Below are positions 51,601 to 62,411 of a stretch of DNA of 64,000 bases, in pieces. The notes beneath the pieces are model-generated. The model saw nothing but the letters and a program-made list of their open reading frames with translations, made no database searches and had not been told where the DNA came from. The stretch's first letter is position 1. Each line of letters opens with the position of its first letter. The DNA comes from Gordionus sp. m RMFG-2023 (lineage: Eukaryota; Nematomorpha; Gordioida; Chordodea; Parachordodidae): positions 1,922,001 through 1,986,000 of the forward strand of contig NC_088777.1 in NCBI RefSeq assembly GCF_954871325.1, written 5' to 3'. Position numbers and translations under genes: made by a program.

Positions 51601-53309
51601 TCCGGCCCAAAAAACCGGGACCGAAAAAATCCCGCCCGAAATTTGTTTTTAAAAAAAAATTGTCATAGCCAAAATCAAAAATATTAAGACCAAAGAAAAT
51701 TTGGACCCTGGGGGGGGGGAGGGGATCGAGCCTTACAAATCGCTAATTCATGGGACCTATTTTTTCAGGTCTAAACCGAATTCCTAGAAAAAAAAATGAT
51801 TATCAAAATTTTTCTTCCGACAGATCCATCTCCAAATTTTTGTTTTTTTTTATTATTCGAAGATCTTATTCCAATTCGAATTTTAATTTTTTTTTCGAAA
51901 AAACATATTTTCCAATCCTAATTCTTCGAAGATGACTACCAGTTCCGGGGTCACTTTTTTATATTTACTTTTCGAAAGCACTAATGCGTTAGGATGCTAG
52001 TGTCCGAAGTTTTCTAGTGGACAGTCAATAAAAATGTATAATTCACCTTTGGACCATTCGAACGTAGAGCCATAAATAATCATTTTTATTCGAAAATCTC
52101 CAGGGCTTACCAATGACATCTAATAATACCTAAACTAACGATCCATACGTAATAATGCATTTAAAAGTATCGTTGGATGCACAAATCAGCTGGAACGTCC
52201 ATTTTGGTAACCCCATATGGTAATTATTCTCATGTTAAAAAACTACTATTAAATTGATAACTTGCATTCCCTTAATTATCTCGATGATCAAGGCAATTTC
52301 TTTAATAAAGCTTGCCTCCGACATGGGGATTAAATTGGCCTCTCTTTTAAATTTTTTTTTAAATAATGATATACGGGCAACCAAAATGACGTCCCCAGCT
52401 GTTTTTCATTGATGTACACTTTTAATGAATGAATGCATAGGAAGTCTAGGTATTATTATTATATGTAATCGAAGCTCACGTGGGTTTTTCACACACCCGC
52501 TATAGTCACATCGGATCACAGTCACCAAAACTAATATTTTATTTCTAACCAATTACGATAAAATAAAATTCAGATACTCAATCATACGTGCTAAATTTTC
52601 ACGGGAGAGTGACTCAAGCGTCCGTTAAAAATTTTCAAATCGTTCACGAAAATGATGGTTTAAAATTATATTTTCCATAGTTTTTAAAAAAAAAATTATT
52701 AATTTGTTTAAATTTATTTTTAAGTAATTGATCGCAAGTTTAAAAACTAAACTAAACCCTAAATAAATTTAAATAATGTTGTATTGGGATATGGGAACTG
52801 TCACGGTGGCCTTCTGAATTTCTCGATTTTAATAATTCGTTTACTTGATGTGAGCTATTATTAAATTTGATTGACCAGAAATCCATTCCCGCCATTTGTT
52901 AGTGTAATACTCCTAACACTACCATAGAAATTTCAGAAAACTTAAGGTCAGTTTAAGGTTCCCGCGAGAAAATAAAGATGCATTTCCGGTTATATCTAAT
53001 AAATTATTTTTCAAATTTTAAAAGTTTCCCTCAGTAATTGACTTAAAATTTGTGAGATTACGAATTCCCGTAGATTTGTCACCATAAATCCCGATCAAGA
53101 CACTTAAAATATATGATTTAATCTTATATTTCTATTTATTTTAATTTTTTTCGAAAAAATAAAAAATTTTCTAAGTAAATTACATATTCATGCAATTCGG
53201 TCGCGTGTCCGAAGACGGGTTTACGATGGATTATAGCTACCCGATGTGCGCTGTTCAAGCGTTCGCGGTAGCTCTCAGCAGCTTTGACGGCAAGTTAGCC
53301 TGCGAATAG
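42693..53309 (+). CDS. TUB: Tubby-like protein, main coding exons
   Basis: Tubby-family protein; known members bind PI(4,5)P2 at the membrane and help carry receptors into cilia. Exons: 42693-42872, 43099-43209, 43505-43737, 43841-43862, 44062-44117, 45304-45588, 47307-47419, 47625-47733, 49442-49540, 51457-51544, 52574-52657, 53176-53309. All phases agree; the total with one upstream base is 1515 nt. The last seven encode a full C-terminal barrel: [20 protein letters not shown] (the Lys and Arg of VKCR correspond to lipid-binding residues), [68 protein letters not shown] and terminal [14 protein letters not shown]. The N-terminal part is acidic and low in conservation, as usual in the family. 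The 5' exon(s) are uncertain. Paralogue (TUB or TULP) is not resolved. Confidence 0.94.
43099..43209 (+). CDS. TUB: Tubby symmetric (1-1) exon
   Basis: A 111-nt segment between AAG and G|GTCTTT encoding [20 protein letters not shown] then [14 protein letters not shown]. Entry and exit are both phase 1, and both neighbours join in phase with or without it, so it can be a cassette exon. Sequence is far more coding-like than the AT intron around it. Confidence 0.65.
   Translation, partial: EICISCAIKHPIIAHLWQLYCRGLGKYPKKQMGTIS
43841..43862 (+). CDS. TUB: Tubby 22-nt microexon
   Basis: After a strong TTTTTTACAG acceptor, GAATCATATTCCAGTCCAGC plus AT ends at the donor GTGTAG. It enters in phase 0 and leaves in phase 1, which is exactly what is needed to link 43505-43737 with 44062-44117 in an open frame (ESYSSPA-F-LGTLPML). 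Without it the two do not join in frame. Confidence 0.55.
44460..44634. mobile_element. hAT-like MITE family C, intact copy
   Basis: CAGAGTTGTTAAAAGATAC at the left and GATCCTTTAACAACTCTG at the right, with perfect 8-bp target duplication ATAACAAC (44452-44459, 44635-44642). The interior is a series of TATCTAGATA/ACAGATAC words. 175 bp, no coding capacity. Confidence 0.9.
44740..44907. mobile_element. MITE family B, shortened copy (Tubby intron)
   Basis: CGGTGTTTAACGGCTCGTTT and GAGCCGATTTTTAAAAAAAG on the left, CTGGCTAAAATATTCAGTTA and GCCGTTTAACAACATTT on the right. The interior carries CCTGAAGATTTTGCTCATAG. Confidence 0.7.
45109..45279. mobile_element. hAT-like MITE family C just before a Tubby exon
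   Basis: CAGAGTTGTTAAAAGATAC left, CCTTTAACAACTTTG right. Target duplication CCTATTAT (45101-45108) and CTTATTAT (45280-45287), 7 of 8. The downstream Tubby exon starts at 45304, only 16 bases after the duplication, so the end of the MITE lies in the acceptor region of that exon. Confidence 0.88.
46474..46803. mobile_element. MITE family A copy (Tubby intron)
   Basis: Left CATATATATGATACCTAGAC then TGACGATTCGTTCGTTAAAG; inner AACGCCATCTTGGTTAC; right GTTACCAAAATGGCGGGTAC and GATCAGTCTAAG...ACATGTCATTG. Complete arms. Confidence 0.75.
47795..47840. repeat. AAGG/AAAG-rich microsatellite
   Basis: GGAAGAAAGGAAGGAAGGAA then GGAAAAAAAAAGAAAG, directly after the 47625-47733 Tubby exon, in the intron. 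Confidence 0.8.
48999..49008. other. Assembly gap (10 N)
   Basis: Ten N bases. The 32 bases right of the gap (TTGCATTTATAT, TAGATCTCTATATC, T run) recur at 49212 with one substitution, so the gap borders a local duplication and its true length is unknown. It lies in a Tubby intron. Confidence 0.95.
51585..51660. mobile_element. GC-rich MITE family D fragment
   Basis: AGATCTGCATTTAAATCCGG, CCGGGACCG and CCCGCCCGAAA in the Tubby intron after exon 51457-51544. Truncated. Confidence 0.35.
52111..52470. mobile_element. MITE family A copy (Tubby intron)
   Basis: Left CAATGACATCTAATAATACC; inner AATCAGCTGGAACGTCCATT; right ACCAAAATGACGTCCCCAGC and AGTCTAGGTATTATTATTAT. Complete arms; ends about 100 bases before Tubby exon 52574-52657. 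Confidence 0.75.
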
Positions 53310-53693
53310 GAACACACAACCGAGAATCTCACTTTCTTTTTTTTCTTCTTCCTTTCTTTTAAATTGACTTTATAAACTTTTCGTAAAATTAATTCCCCGA
53401 AATTCCCCGAAGAAAAATAACCATGATCAAATAATATAGACCTAACCCAAAGCTCCGATATTCCTTTATCAATGTTACCTTCATGTGCGTTGCGAGGATG
53501 ATAGTTTTTTATTCTAAATCAATGAATCTTTGTGTGTACACAAACTAACACTTTGTATTGTAAACATATTACTAATATTTCATTTTTTTTTTTTAAAATA
53601 TCAATTTCACCATTATAAATTGGCACAAGTGCAATTTTAAACAAAAATAATTAAATGATTTTAAAAAGTGACAAAGTTATAATAACCAACAAT

Positions 53694-53748
53694 ATCGGGC
53701 CGACCCGTAGTCCAGACCCGGGTTTCAGACCCGGTCATCGGATATTAT
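53694..53748. mobile_element. GC-rich MITE family D fragment
   Basis: TATCGGGCCGACCCGTAG, CAGACCCGGGTTTCAGACC, CGGTCATCGGAT. An island of GC downstream of Tubby; ends unclear. Confidence 0.35.
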
Positions 53749-53979
53749 TCGTATTTATACGTAAATATATATTTTTTTATTACAACTCAGTCATAATTTA
53801 TAAATAATATATTTGGCCAAATTTTAAACCCGTGGTTTTATGTGATTCATTATTTTTGTCACAAATTTTTATTTTAAAGATCACACGAGTTTCATGATTT
53901 CGATATGTATGATATTTGTATAAAGGACTTTATAAAAATGAATAATATTATTTACATGGATTATATGCTGATATTTAAC

Positions 53980-54415
53980 AAATTGTTTTTTAGTGGAGGG
54001 TAAAGTGAGTCCAATAGGAGTTCCAAAGACTTATAGACTTAGCGAACGCTGACATTAAGTGTTAATAGAATACATATTTAGCATGATCATTAGATAACGA
54101 GCTATTAAGTCAAGAATTGGAAAGCAGTGTTATGTTATGTACTTTCTAATTTCAAATGTTTTACGTATAGTTCCATGACTTTATGACATGAATATGCTAA
54201 TATTAGAAAATTGTTTAAGTGGAGGGTAAAGTGAATCCAATAAGATTTCCAAAGACTTAGCTAAAACGCTGACAGAATGCTTTTTTATTTATATAAACTC
54301 AGGATGCGATATCTGGTCATTAGCTTCAATAGTAAAAGTATAAAACATAATCATTAGATAACTAGCTATTAAGTCAAGAATTGGAAGTTTGTATTATGTA
54401 TTTGCTATTTTCGAA
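53980..54415. repeat. Two-unit imperfect direct duplication
   Basis: GTGGAGGGTAAAGTGA, TCCAATA, TTCCAAAGACTTA, then CATTAGATAAC, AGCTATTAAGTCAAGAATTG occur in the same order twice, offset by roughly 230-250 bases, with indels. Confidence 0.7.
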
Positions 54416-54656
54416 TGTTTATACATATAGTTATCATTTGATTTTAATCATTTTAATGATTCCTAAATTAATTGACCATAAAGAAAAATTACAAAAGGGT
54501 AATTTTTATGCCATTTTAAATGATTCTAATCTATATTTAAGATATTATTAAGAAAGATATATAAGAAAAAATAAATGATTAGGAGATTAGCTAAAAGATT
54601 ACAATGTGCTCGTATTTAAATATTCTTTTAAATCTATAACAATGAAATCTATATAG

Positions 54657-54710
54657 GTTAATTATCGCGCAGTTGCGTGTTTAAGTGGCCCTTTTTCTGG
54701 GGTTAAACGG
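54657..54710 (+). CDS. Orphan exon-like segment
   Basis: ATATAG acceptor and CGG|GTAAGC donor (strong) bound 18 open codons VNYRAVACLSGPFSGVKR, with phase 0 at both ends in this frame. It is the only GC-balanced open stretch nearby. No parent gene could be identified; it may be an internal exon of a gene running to the right of the window, or chance. Confidence 0.3.
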
Positions 54711-55869
54711 GTAAGCGAACATGAGTTTAAAATTTTTTAATATTTTTAGTGTTAAGATATTCACCACTTCTTCCAGAACTATTTTATTTTCCAAGTAATG
54801 ACTAAGAAGATTTCCATGATTTTTGTTATTCCACAATATTAAGTATCATCGCAAAATTTGTAAAGCGGAAATGGATAATCCTAAGCAACACAATCCACTG
54901 ATTCCAAAAAAAACAAAATAAATAAATCATATGGAAGAATGGCCTCATATGATTTAAAGAATTACAAATAGCGTCTGAGTACCATTAGCATTCTCCTGGA
55001 TAAGTCCACTCTTTAAAAAAATTTAAAAAGGAAATGTAGCTTGAAATCTAATCAAATTATATTCAATAGGATATGTACTTATTTGTGAATAAAATTGAGC
55101 AAGAATTTACTTATCATATTTAGAACAATCATTCTAGTGGACAATGTCAGCCTGAACCAACACAGATGCTGAACTCAAATCAGGCTTAAATTTAGAAAGC
55201 TAACTCCAAAATCAAGCAGAATTTTGATTGATATCAGTGCCAATCAACAACAAGCGACTTTTATTTATTATTTTTGCCCCACAAAGCGATAGATATTTGA
55301 AACAGTGAATCAAAGACATGCAATAAGATATCTTGATATCGTAAATCATCTGTGGATCCTAGAATCCATTTCTTTGAATACATATTCTTACAAAGTAAAA
55401 GGTCAGATCATTTAAAGATTTGTTAAACACCTTTTAACCTATTACATTCTAACGAGAAGAGGGCTGGGTTATGTATGGTTCCCCTGACGTAAATGGAGTA
55501 TTTTATCTGCAATGTATTCCTATTTTAAAATGATACACTTTTTTTTTTGTTTTTTAGCAATAAATCTGTCAATTATAAATAGTTTGAATAAAATTTTAAA
55601 GAATTGAGATAAGAAATAAATTATCGACGTCTTCTGGAACTTTTATAAAATTCTGTCATCAGGATCCATGGTGCATTCAAAGTTAGGCAAACAAAATTCG
55701 AACTTTCCGACACGTAAAAACTTTCTCTTCATCTTTTATCAAATTTTTTTGAATTTAAGCAGACGATAAATAAAACAAAAAAAAATGATTATAAATTTTT
55801 TTTTCAAGACAATAAAACTTTAGAGCCAAAACGTTTTTGAAGGAATTTCTCAATAGGAACTGAGTCTAT

Positions 55870-56290
55870 TGATTTCACAAGTTAAGACGACCGGATCAGC
55901 TGAAAAACAATATGGTGGTGGTAAGACCAGGAAGAGCTGAGAACAAAATTTTTGATTCTGTTGAAACACTCTTATTGAGGCCATGGAAAGGGACTGGCAC
56001 CCACATAATAATTTCGAGTATCCCGAGAAATTGGAATTTCGCAAAACTTCAGTGCATCGGATTATTCACAAAGTTCCTCAGCTGACATGTTTTTAAAATG
56101 GAGACAAGACCCTAACCGATGCGAATAAGATTGCCTGTCTGGTAAGTTGTTACCAAACAATTTCTACGCATCTTCATTTAGTTTCATTTCATATGGTTTT
56201 ACGAACGAAAAGCTGTTTACGTTAACTCCCATAGGTAAATCTAAAAAACGATAGTTGTAAGCCTCGATTCCAATGAGAAAAAAGTAATTG
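55870..56290 (+). pseudogene. Tc1/mariner transposase relic
   Basis: Frames in order resemble a mariner-type transposase: SAEKQYGGGKTRK, then EYPEKLEFRKTSVHRIIHKV (helix-turn-helix part), TLTDANKIACLVSC, and FTNEKLFTLTPIGKSKKR, the region of the first catalytic Asp (normally FTDEK, here Asn). Stops and frame changes break it, and no inverted ends were found. Similarity is judged by eye. Confidence 0.55.
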
Positions 56291-56585
56291 CAACCAATCA
56301 ATTACCAAGTACAATATTAGGCTCAAATTAATATTTTAAATGTTTGATGTTTTCAAGGTTTTGTCGAATTGTTAAAAGTTTAATAATAAAAAAACAAAAA
56401 CCAAATTTTTAAATGTTGGAAGGTTGTTGTTTGTTCAAACTTAGAATGTGCAGCACAACTTTAGGACCCTGTTGCCAGAATTTAAAAAAATATTTGCAGA
56501 AAGCATTGATAATTTACCTCTCTTTGACGAATTTATTGCCAAGGCAAAAAAAAAGGTATCAGTTCTATTGATACAGAGTGTATAA

Positions 56586-56622
56586 GAAAGGAAGGAAGGA
56601 AGGAAGGAAGGAAGAAAGAAAG
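56586..56622. repeat. (AAGG)n microsatellite
   Basis: About seven AAGG units followed by AAAG units. Confidence 0.85.
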
Positions 56623-57086
56623 ATTTTGTAATTATAAATACTTAAGAAATTAATGTGTTGTAAATTTTATATAAATAAATATCAACTATTACTAACTACT
56701 TTCCGAACATTTCCAAATAGTATGAAATTTATCACGCAAATCAGAATTTACAAAAGTATTTAATTCAAAAAAAGTCAGTATACTTCTATAATTGAGTCGG
56801 ATGATATGTCGTTATCACCATTTTAATAACCCGTCACTCTTAAATATATTAAGAGCCCCATTGGTTAATAATTGTTTTAACGCAAAAAAAAATCCGAGAT
56901 CTGGCATGCCCTAACCCGACCGAACCGCCAAGAGTAGAGGCCATAAGACCGACAAAAAGGAACACATTAGGAATACATTCATTCAAATCTGCGGCACATT
57001 CCCAAAATTCTGGTAATCATTAGAATTGCAAATGTTGCGAATACTAAAATTTCATATAATACCGTTATTGTTCCCTTAGTGTCTAC

Positions 57087-57237
57087 CAGAGTTGTTAAAT
57101 CTTGTATCTAGATATAAAAATGTGGTATCTTATCTGTATCTAGATAGATTTTTGATTAAAATATCTGTATCTAGATATTATTTTAGACAATGTATCTGTA
57201 TCTAAATCCATTTTAAAAGTATCTTTTAACAACTCTG
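57087..57237. mobile_element. hAT-like MITE family C copy
   Basis: CAGAGTTGTTAAATCTTGTA left, CTTTTAACAACTCTG right. Perfect 8-bp target duplication GTGTCTAC (57079-57086, 57238-57245). Opposite orientation to 44460. Confidence 0.9.
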
Positions 57238-58178
57238 GTGTCTACCTAAGTTGAGATAATTATCTTCTCAAAGATCATAGTTTATATTAAAAAGAACAAT
57301 TATATTTATAGTTTCATAAATAATTGATCAATTTTTTTTTATCCTTGCTTTAATGGGAATTTTTTTTTCTTCTTCTTTTTATAGAGTTCAAATAATCTTT
57401 TAATTATATAAAAGATTTTTTTTTTTACTTTTATAGTATTAAAAATCATTTTTTTAAAATTTAAGTAACTTATTATTATTTTGCTTTAGCCGTATTATTA
57501 TTATTATTATTTTGTATCAAAACACTTATCAAAAACTTTTTCAACATCTTTTTTTTTTGATTATTTATTAAAAAAACTCTTTTAAAACACTTTATATCCT
57601 ATTAGGATAATATGATTATATACAGATTATTAGATAAAAACTAATAGAAAAAAAACTATTTTTTTTTTCTCCCATTATAGCATATTTTGATAAAGATTAT
57701 GATTGAAACGAATCTGGAAGAAAAAATGTTCCAGAAAAATCTCGAAACCAATTATTCCCTCTCTCCCCCCCCCCTCTCGAAATAATTACCTCAGAAAGCC
57801 AAACACGCCTTGGGGTGAGGGAGCAGTTTTTCCCCATTACCGATTAAAATTCTTTAACGTGCTAATTCTATTATAATTTTTCTTTTTTTTATTAATTAAA
57901 AAAAAATATATATCCCTTGAAAATTTTTTTGTAACTGCGTTTCGTATCTTCGCCCAAATCCAAGATCTTTCATAATTCCAGAGACTCGAATTAATATAAT
58001 CCATTTCCGGTAAATTTTTTCAACTTTAAATCACATTCTGAGCGCGTATTTTTTGAATTTGAAAATCTGATTTTATCGGTAACGTATTCCAACATCTTTG
58101 GAAATTTTTACCCTTATAAATTTCAGATAATTTTTTTTTTATCATGAATTTGAATTTCTTAAACTTTAAGTTAGTTTG

Positions 58179-58304
58179 CATAGATATAAAAATGTGGTAT
58201 CTGTATCTAGATAGATTTTTGATTAAAATATCTGTATCTAGATATTATTTTAGACGATGTATCTGTATCTAGATCCATTTAAAAAGTATCTTTCAACAAC
58301 TCTG
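58179..58304. mobile_element. hAT-like MITE family C lacking left end
   Basis: Perfect target duplication TTAGTTTG (58171-58178, 58305-58312), but the left inverted end is absent: the element begins CATAGATATAAAAATGTGG, in the middle of the family consensus. The right end CTTTCAACAACTCTG is present. Confidence 0.85.
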
Positions 58305-58626
58305 TTAGTTTGTATCCATTAATCATTTCATATAAATTTTAAATGACTCACTCAAAGGATATCCGGTAAGATTTATCAAACAATATCGTAAGATAGGTAT
58401 TCCGAACATGCTAGAATGCATTTCCGGTTAAAATCAGTTGGATCGATGAAATATAAAATGTATTTTCAACTTCTTTTCAATTTAGTATCTAATTATATAA
58501 TTTATGTTGCTGGTTCAACTTTCCACGTTTTCCAGGTGTCACGGAGAATATACATATGTATATATATACTAAGCATCCGCCAAAAAAAGCCAGCGATACA
58601 AATTCTAACCGTCATCCATTACACAA

Positions 58627-58830
58627 TTATTTCTGTAAACAAATCAAGTCTATTTAGACTATGGTTTGTCAGATGTCCCCATTTCCCATAAACATTTTCC
58701 TAATTTTTGGCTATTTTTCCTAGATTCCTAAAGGACATCGGAGAGTTTATTTAGACTAGGTTTATCAGATGTCAAACATTTTCCTATTTTTGACTATTTT
58801 TCCTATATCCCTATGGACATAGGGAATAAT
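58627..58830. repeat. About 95-bp tandem duplication
   Basis: TTTATTTAGACTAGGTTTAT-type words, CAGATGTC, ACATTTTCCTA and GACTATTTTTCCTA occur twice in the same order. Confidence 0.7.
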
Positions 58831-58972
58831 AATTTGCTTGTTTCTAATATAAAAAAAAAATTTCTAAAAATTATGTTTTCTCAGACAAATAATAACTTAG
58901 AAAAAACAGATGCATCTTATGACACGTGATTACTTAGAAAAAAAATATACCAATTTTGAAACGTGTACGGTC

Positions 58973-59138
58973 CAGAGTTATTAAAGGATTTAGATACAAG
59001 TATCTATATCCTGTATCTAGATATAAAAATGTGGTATCTGTATCTAGATAGATTTTTGATTAAAATATCTGTATCTAGATATTATTTTAGACGATACTGT
59101 ATCTAGATCCATTTAAAAAGTATCTTTTAGCAACTCTG
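58973..59138. mobile_element. hAT-like MITE family C copy
   Basis: CAGAGTTATTAAAGGATTTA left, CTTTTAGCAACTCTG right. Target duplication GTACGGTC (58965-58972) and ATACGGTC (59139-59146), 7 of 8. Confidence 0.88.
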
Positions 59139-60411
59139 ATACGGTCAGATAAATCAATAATAATTATTATTTTAAAAAAAAGTGGGAAAAAAATGTTACA
59201 TTTACGTGTCTCTTATTGGTGGAGTTAAATTAAAATAACATAATATAAAAAACATCACAAAAAAAACGATAAAAACTATGCCGAAATGGCCACATATGTC
59301 CACATTTTTTGAGAATCTTCTGAATCCTATCATTTTTGTTCGAATCCGTTCTAGTCAGAACCCTAATTCCGGAATTTCTGAATGGCCATAAATTTACCTA
59401 TGTAAGAATTAAAGAAGAATTTACGAGAATGATTCTTGTAATACTTTCTTGGTATCATAAAGGTTCACAGGTTCTGGTATAATTCAATAGATACGCAATG
59501 CAAAAAAAAATATAGATCAAACATTATTACCATCTTTTACTTTCCACCAATGAGAAGGAATAAAAAAAATTTAATCGCCTCAAAGATGAATGTTTTATTA
59601 AAATCATATTAACCCCAACACAAATTTAAACTAGTCGGTATTATTTAATCTAGATGGCATATATGATATTAGGAACAATTTATTTTATTGTTCAAGGAAG
59701 AAGTTTTGATATTTATATGTGTCCATAAAATAATATGCGTCCAATGAGAACTTTGTGGGATTTGACTCATACTTTTTTTTTAGGTTTCTAAAGAGAAATC
59801 ACAATTCTAAAGCCAATATTTCTTTCTTTCTTTCTTTCTTTCAGCTACTTTTTTTAAATATAATTTTATATTGTTTTTTTTAATATTAAAAATAATAATA
59901 TTTGAATTTAATTCAAATTTTAATAATGTGTCAGAAAAACAAACCAGACAAATTATTATTTTACGCAATGGATGACCATACTAATTTTATATAATATTTT
60001 CTTTTCTTTTCTATTAATTTAATAAGTATATATATCATAATTTTGACAATCTCTGAAAAGAAATCAAATAATTTAGTATTAGATTTTTTTTTGGGCGCTC
60101 CTTCACATAATAAAAATATTGATAATCAAATTAAAAATATTTTTTTTGAATTACTTAATTAGATATACAATATAAATTTAAAAATAAACAAATCTCTGTT
60201 ATGACTAAATTTATATAATCATATTATACAATTTCCTCACCCACGTAGTTAATGCCCTTATTACAGAAGGTCTCTTACAGCTTTCAGAATCAGCAGAGAC
60301 TAAAAAAATATGATTTGTCTTAACTTAGTTAGTAATAGGGATGTCGGAAAGGTGTTCAATTCTAATAGGGTTTCCTAAGGTAGTTCTTTGCCCATTTATT
60401 TTATCGGAGAG

Positions 60412-60426
60412 CTATAAAAGCCCCCC
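60412..60426 (+). promoter_or_regulatory. TATA-box-like motif
   Basis: CTATAAAAGCCCCCC is a close TATA-box match followed by a GC-richer leader-like stretch up to about 60650. No downstream coding exon was identified, so promoter activity is only a guess. Confidence 0.2.
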
Positions 60427-61749
60427 TTCTTGCACATCTTTGGCTGGGTTTTTACAATTTTCCTACGAAAATTTTCTAAAATTTTATAGAAATGTTTATA
60501 ATGGCATAATTGTATAGAAATGGTAAGATGGAGTGCGGAGCGGATTTCTTTAATAGTTCAAGATTATTTTTTGTGAGAGAAGCTAGTTTCCGACGGAGAT
60601 GAAACGCCCCAACGTCCACCTCCATTCTTATAAGCGTATGCGTACGCGTATACGAAATGATAAAAATATAAACTTATAATAGAGATATATTTTAACTCTT
60701 GATTTAGGGAAACCATGGGCATACCCAGCCCAGGATTGTTCATTTAGCCCCCTTCCCCTCACGCCCATCTAGATCTTGCCTTTAAAATTATTATTTTTTT
60801 AGCCTAGATCATATCAAAAAAAAAAACCCCCGATAGGGAGGGTTAAGGATGTCAGGTTAGCAATTATCAGTTTGGACATTATCTCTTTAATTAATGTAAA
60901 AACTATGACGATTTTGATAAAACCTAATTAACATGTTAAACATTGATATGGTAATATCAAAAAAAAAATTAAATAAAGCGACTTGATGAATATGTAAAAT
61001 ATCATTGAAATTCAAAATTAAACAATTATATTACGAAGAAAGTTCTTATCGTCATATTTAAATAGGGAAAAGAATTGTATATTTTTTTTTCCTAATCATA
61101 TTCATAATTTATTTTAAATATACCTTATTATTTGCTAAAAAAAATAAATATTTAAAGCTATTTTATGACTTTTTTTTAAAAAATTTTAATCAAGGGTCTA
61201 TATCTAATTCCGGGTCAAACAGACCATTCATTAAAACTACTGCATACTTCTGTCCTTGTTTACCCATAGGTTATTGGGTAAAAGTTTATAATTTTACAAA
61301 AAAAATGATAGAAATATCCCCAATGAACTATTAGAATCTCTCATAATAATCCTAAACAAATTCCAAGCATGTATCACTCACATATCATGTCTAGATGAAT
61401 ACACTAAACCACCCCCTCTCCCCTCCCTCAGATACATTAGAAAACTAAGTCGACAAGCAATTATGTCACGAAATAACTATCAAAAAACGACTTTTCAAAG
61501 TGACCAAATTTTGGCCAAATAGTAGTCTACAAAAAAAAACCTGAATAATTTATTCTATTAATTTATCATTTCTCTTTATATTTTTTTTTTCTGCCTTTTA
61601 ATATATTTAATTTTTAAATATATATATATTTATTCATCCAGAAAATCACAAAATAAAACCGAACGAAAATTTTCATTGATTTTAATATATAAAAATATTC
61701 CATTTTTTCTGACCACGTTTATTTTCGCAAAATATAATATTTTTTTAAA

Positions 61750-61764
61750 TTTCTTTCTTTCTTT

Positions 61765-61800
<36 letters not shown>

Positions 61801-61858
61801 TTCTTTTCTTTCTTTCTTTCTTTCTTTCTTTCTTTTCTTTCTTTTCTTTCTTTCCTTT
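61750..61858. repeat. (TTTC)n microsatellite
   Basis: Interrupted TTTC/TTTTC array of about 105 bases. Both open frames across it (FLSF and ERKK peptides) are artefacts. Confidence 0.95.
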
Positions 61859-62331
61859 TCATTCATTTTATAAAGAAAATAACGATTAAATTGTTTAAAA
61901 CTTTTTTAAAAAATTGGTCTTCTACTAATAATTCAAATATATTTTAATTTATGCTTTATAAAATATAGAAACAATTTAGTTTTTCTCTATTTTAAAATTA
62001 AAAAGTTCATAAAATATTTTTATAAAATATTTAGATTTTAAATATTTTAGCAAAAGTTCCCTTTAAAAATAAAATTAAATAAGATAGTATAGATATAGAT
62101 AAGTAAGTCGATAATAAATAAAGATAATATTCTATATTATTTATATTAAATTAACTTATAATAAAAAATAACTTTATGAATAATGAATTATTAAATATCG
62201 GAAAAAAAATATGTAATTATTAGAAGAAAAATTTAGAACCATGCTTTTTTAGTCAAATAAAAAGTAATGGGCATTGTAAAAGTTTTTGAGAACCAAATTT
62301 CCATTCCATATTCTATATTCCGGCTGGAATA

Positions 62332-62411
62332 ATGAAGAGTCAGAAATTCGGAGGAAAGAGGAGGGCTGCCATTCGACTAAAATCCAGACATTCTCTGACA
62401 CTAATTGATAG
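62332..62411 (+). CDS. Possible exon of a gene to the right
   Basis: ATG opens MKSQKFGGKRRAAIRLKSRH then SLTLID, ending AG|GTAAAA in phase 2. A second frame is also open (WNNEESEIRRKEEG), so the reading is ambiguous. GC content is clearly higher than the flanks. No product recognised. Confidence 0.25.

Larger units (their letters stand above)
53749..55869. other. Downstream of Tubby: duplication and orphan exon
   Basis: AT-rich. Holds an imperfect duplication at 53980-54415 (AAGTGGAGGGTAAAGTGA and TAGCTATTAAGTCAAGAATT words repeated) and the exon-like segment 54657-54710. The rest (54711-55869) shows no recognised feature. Confidence 0.5.
59139..62331. other. AT-rich tail region, no gene seen
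   Basis: Contains small TTTC repeats (59821-59844), a TATA-like CTATAAAAGCCCCCC at 60412-60426 in a GC-richer stretch, and a longer TTTC microsatellite (61750-61858). No host exon was recognised. Confidence 0.5.
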
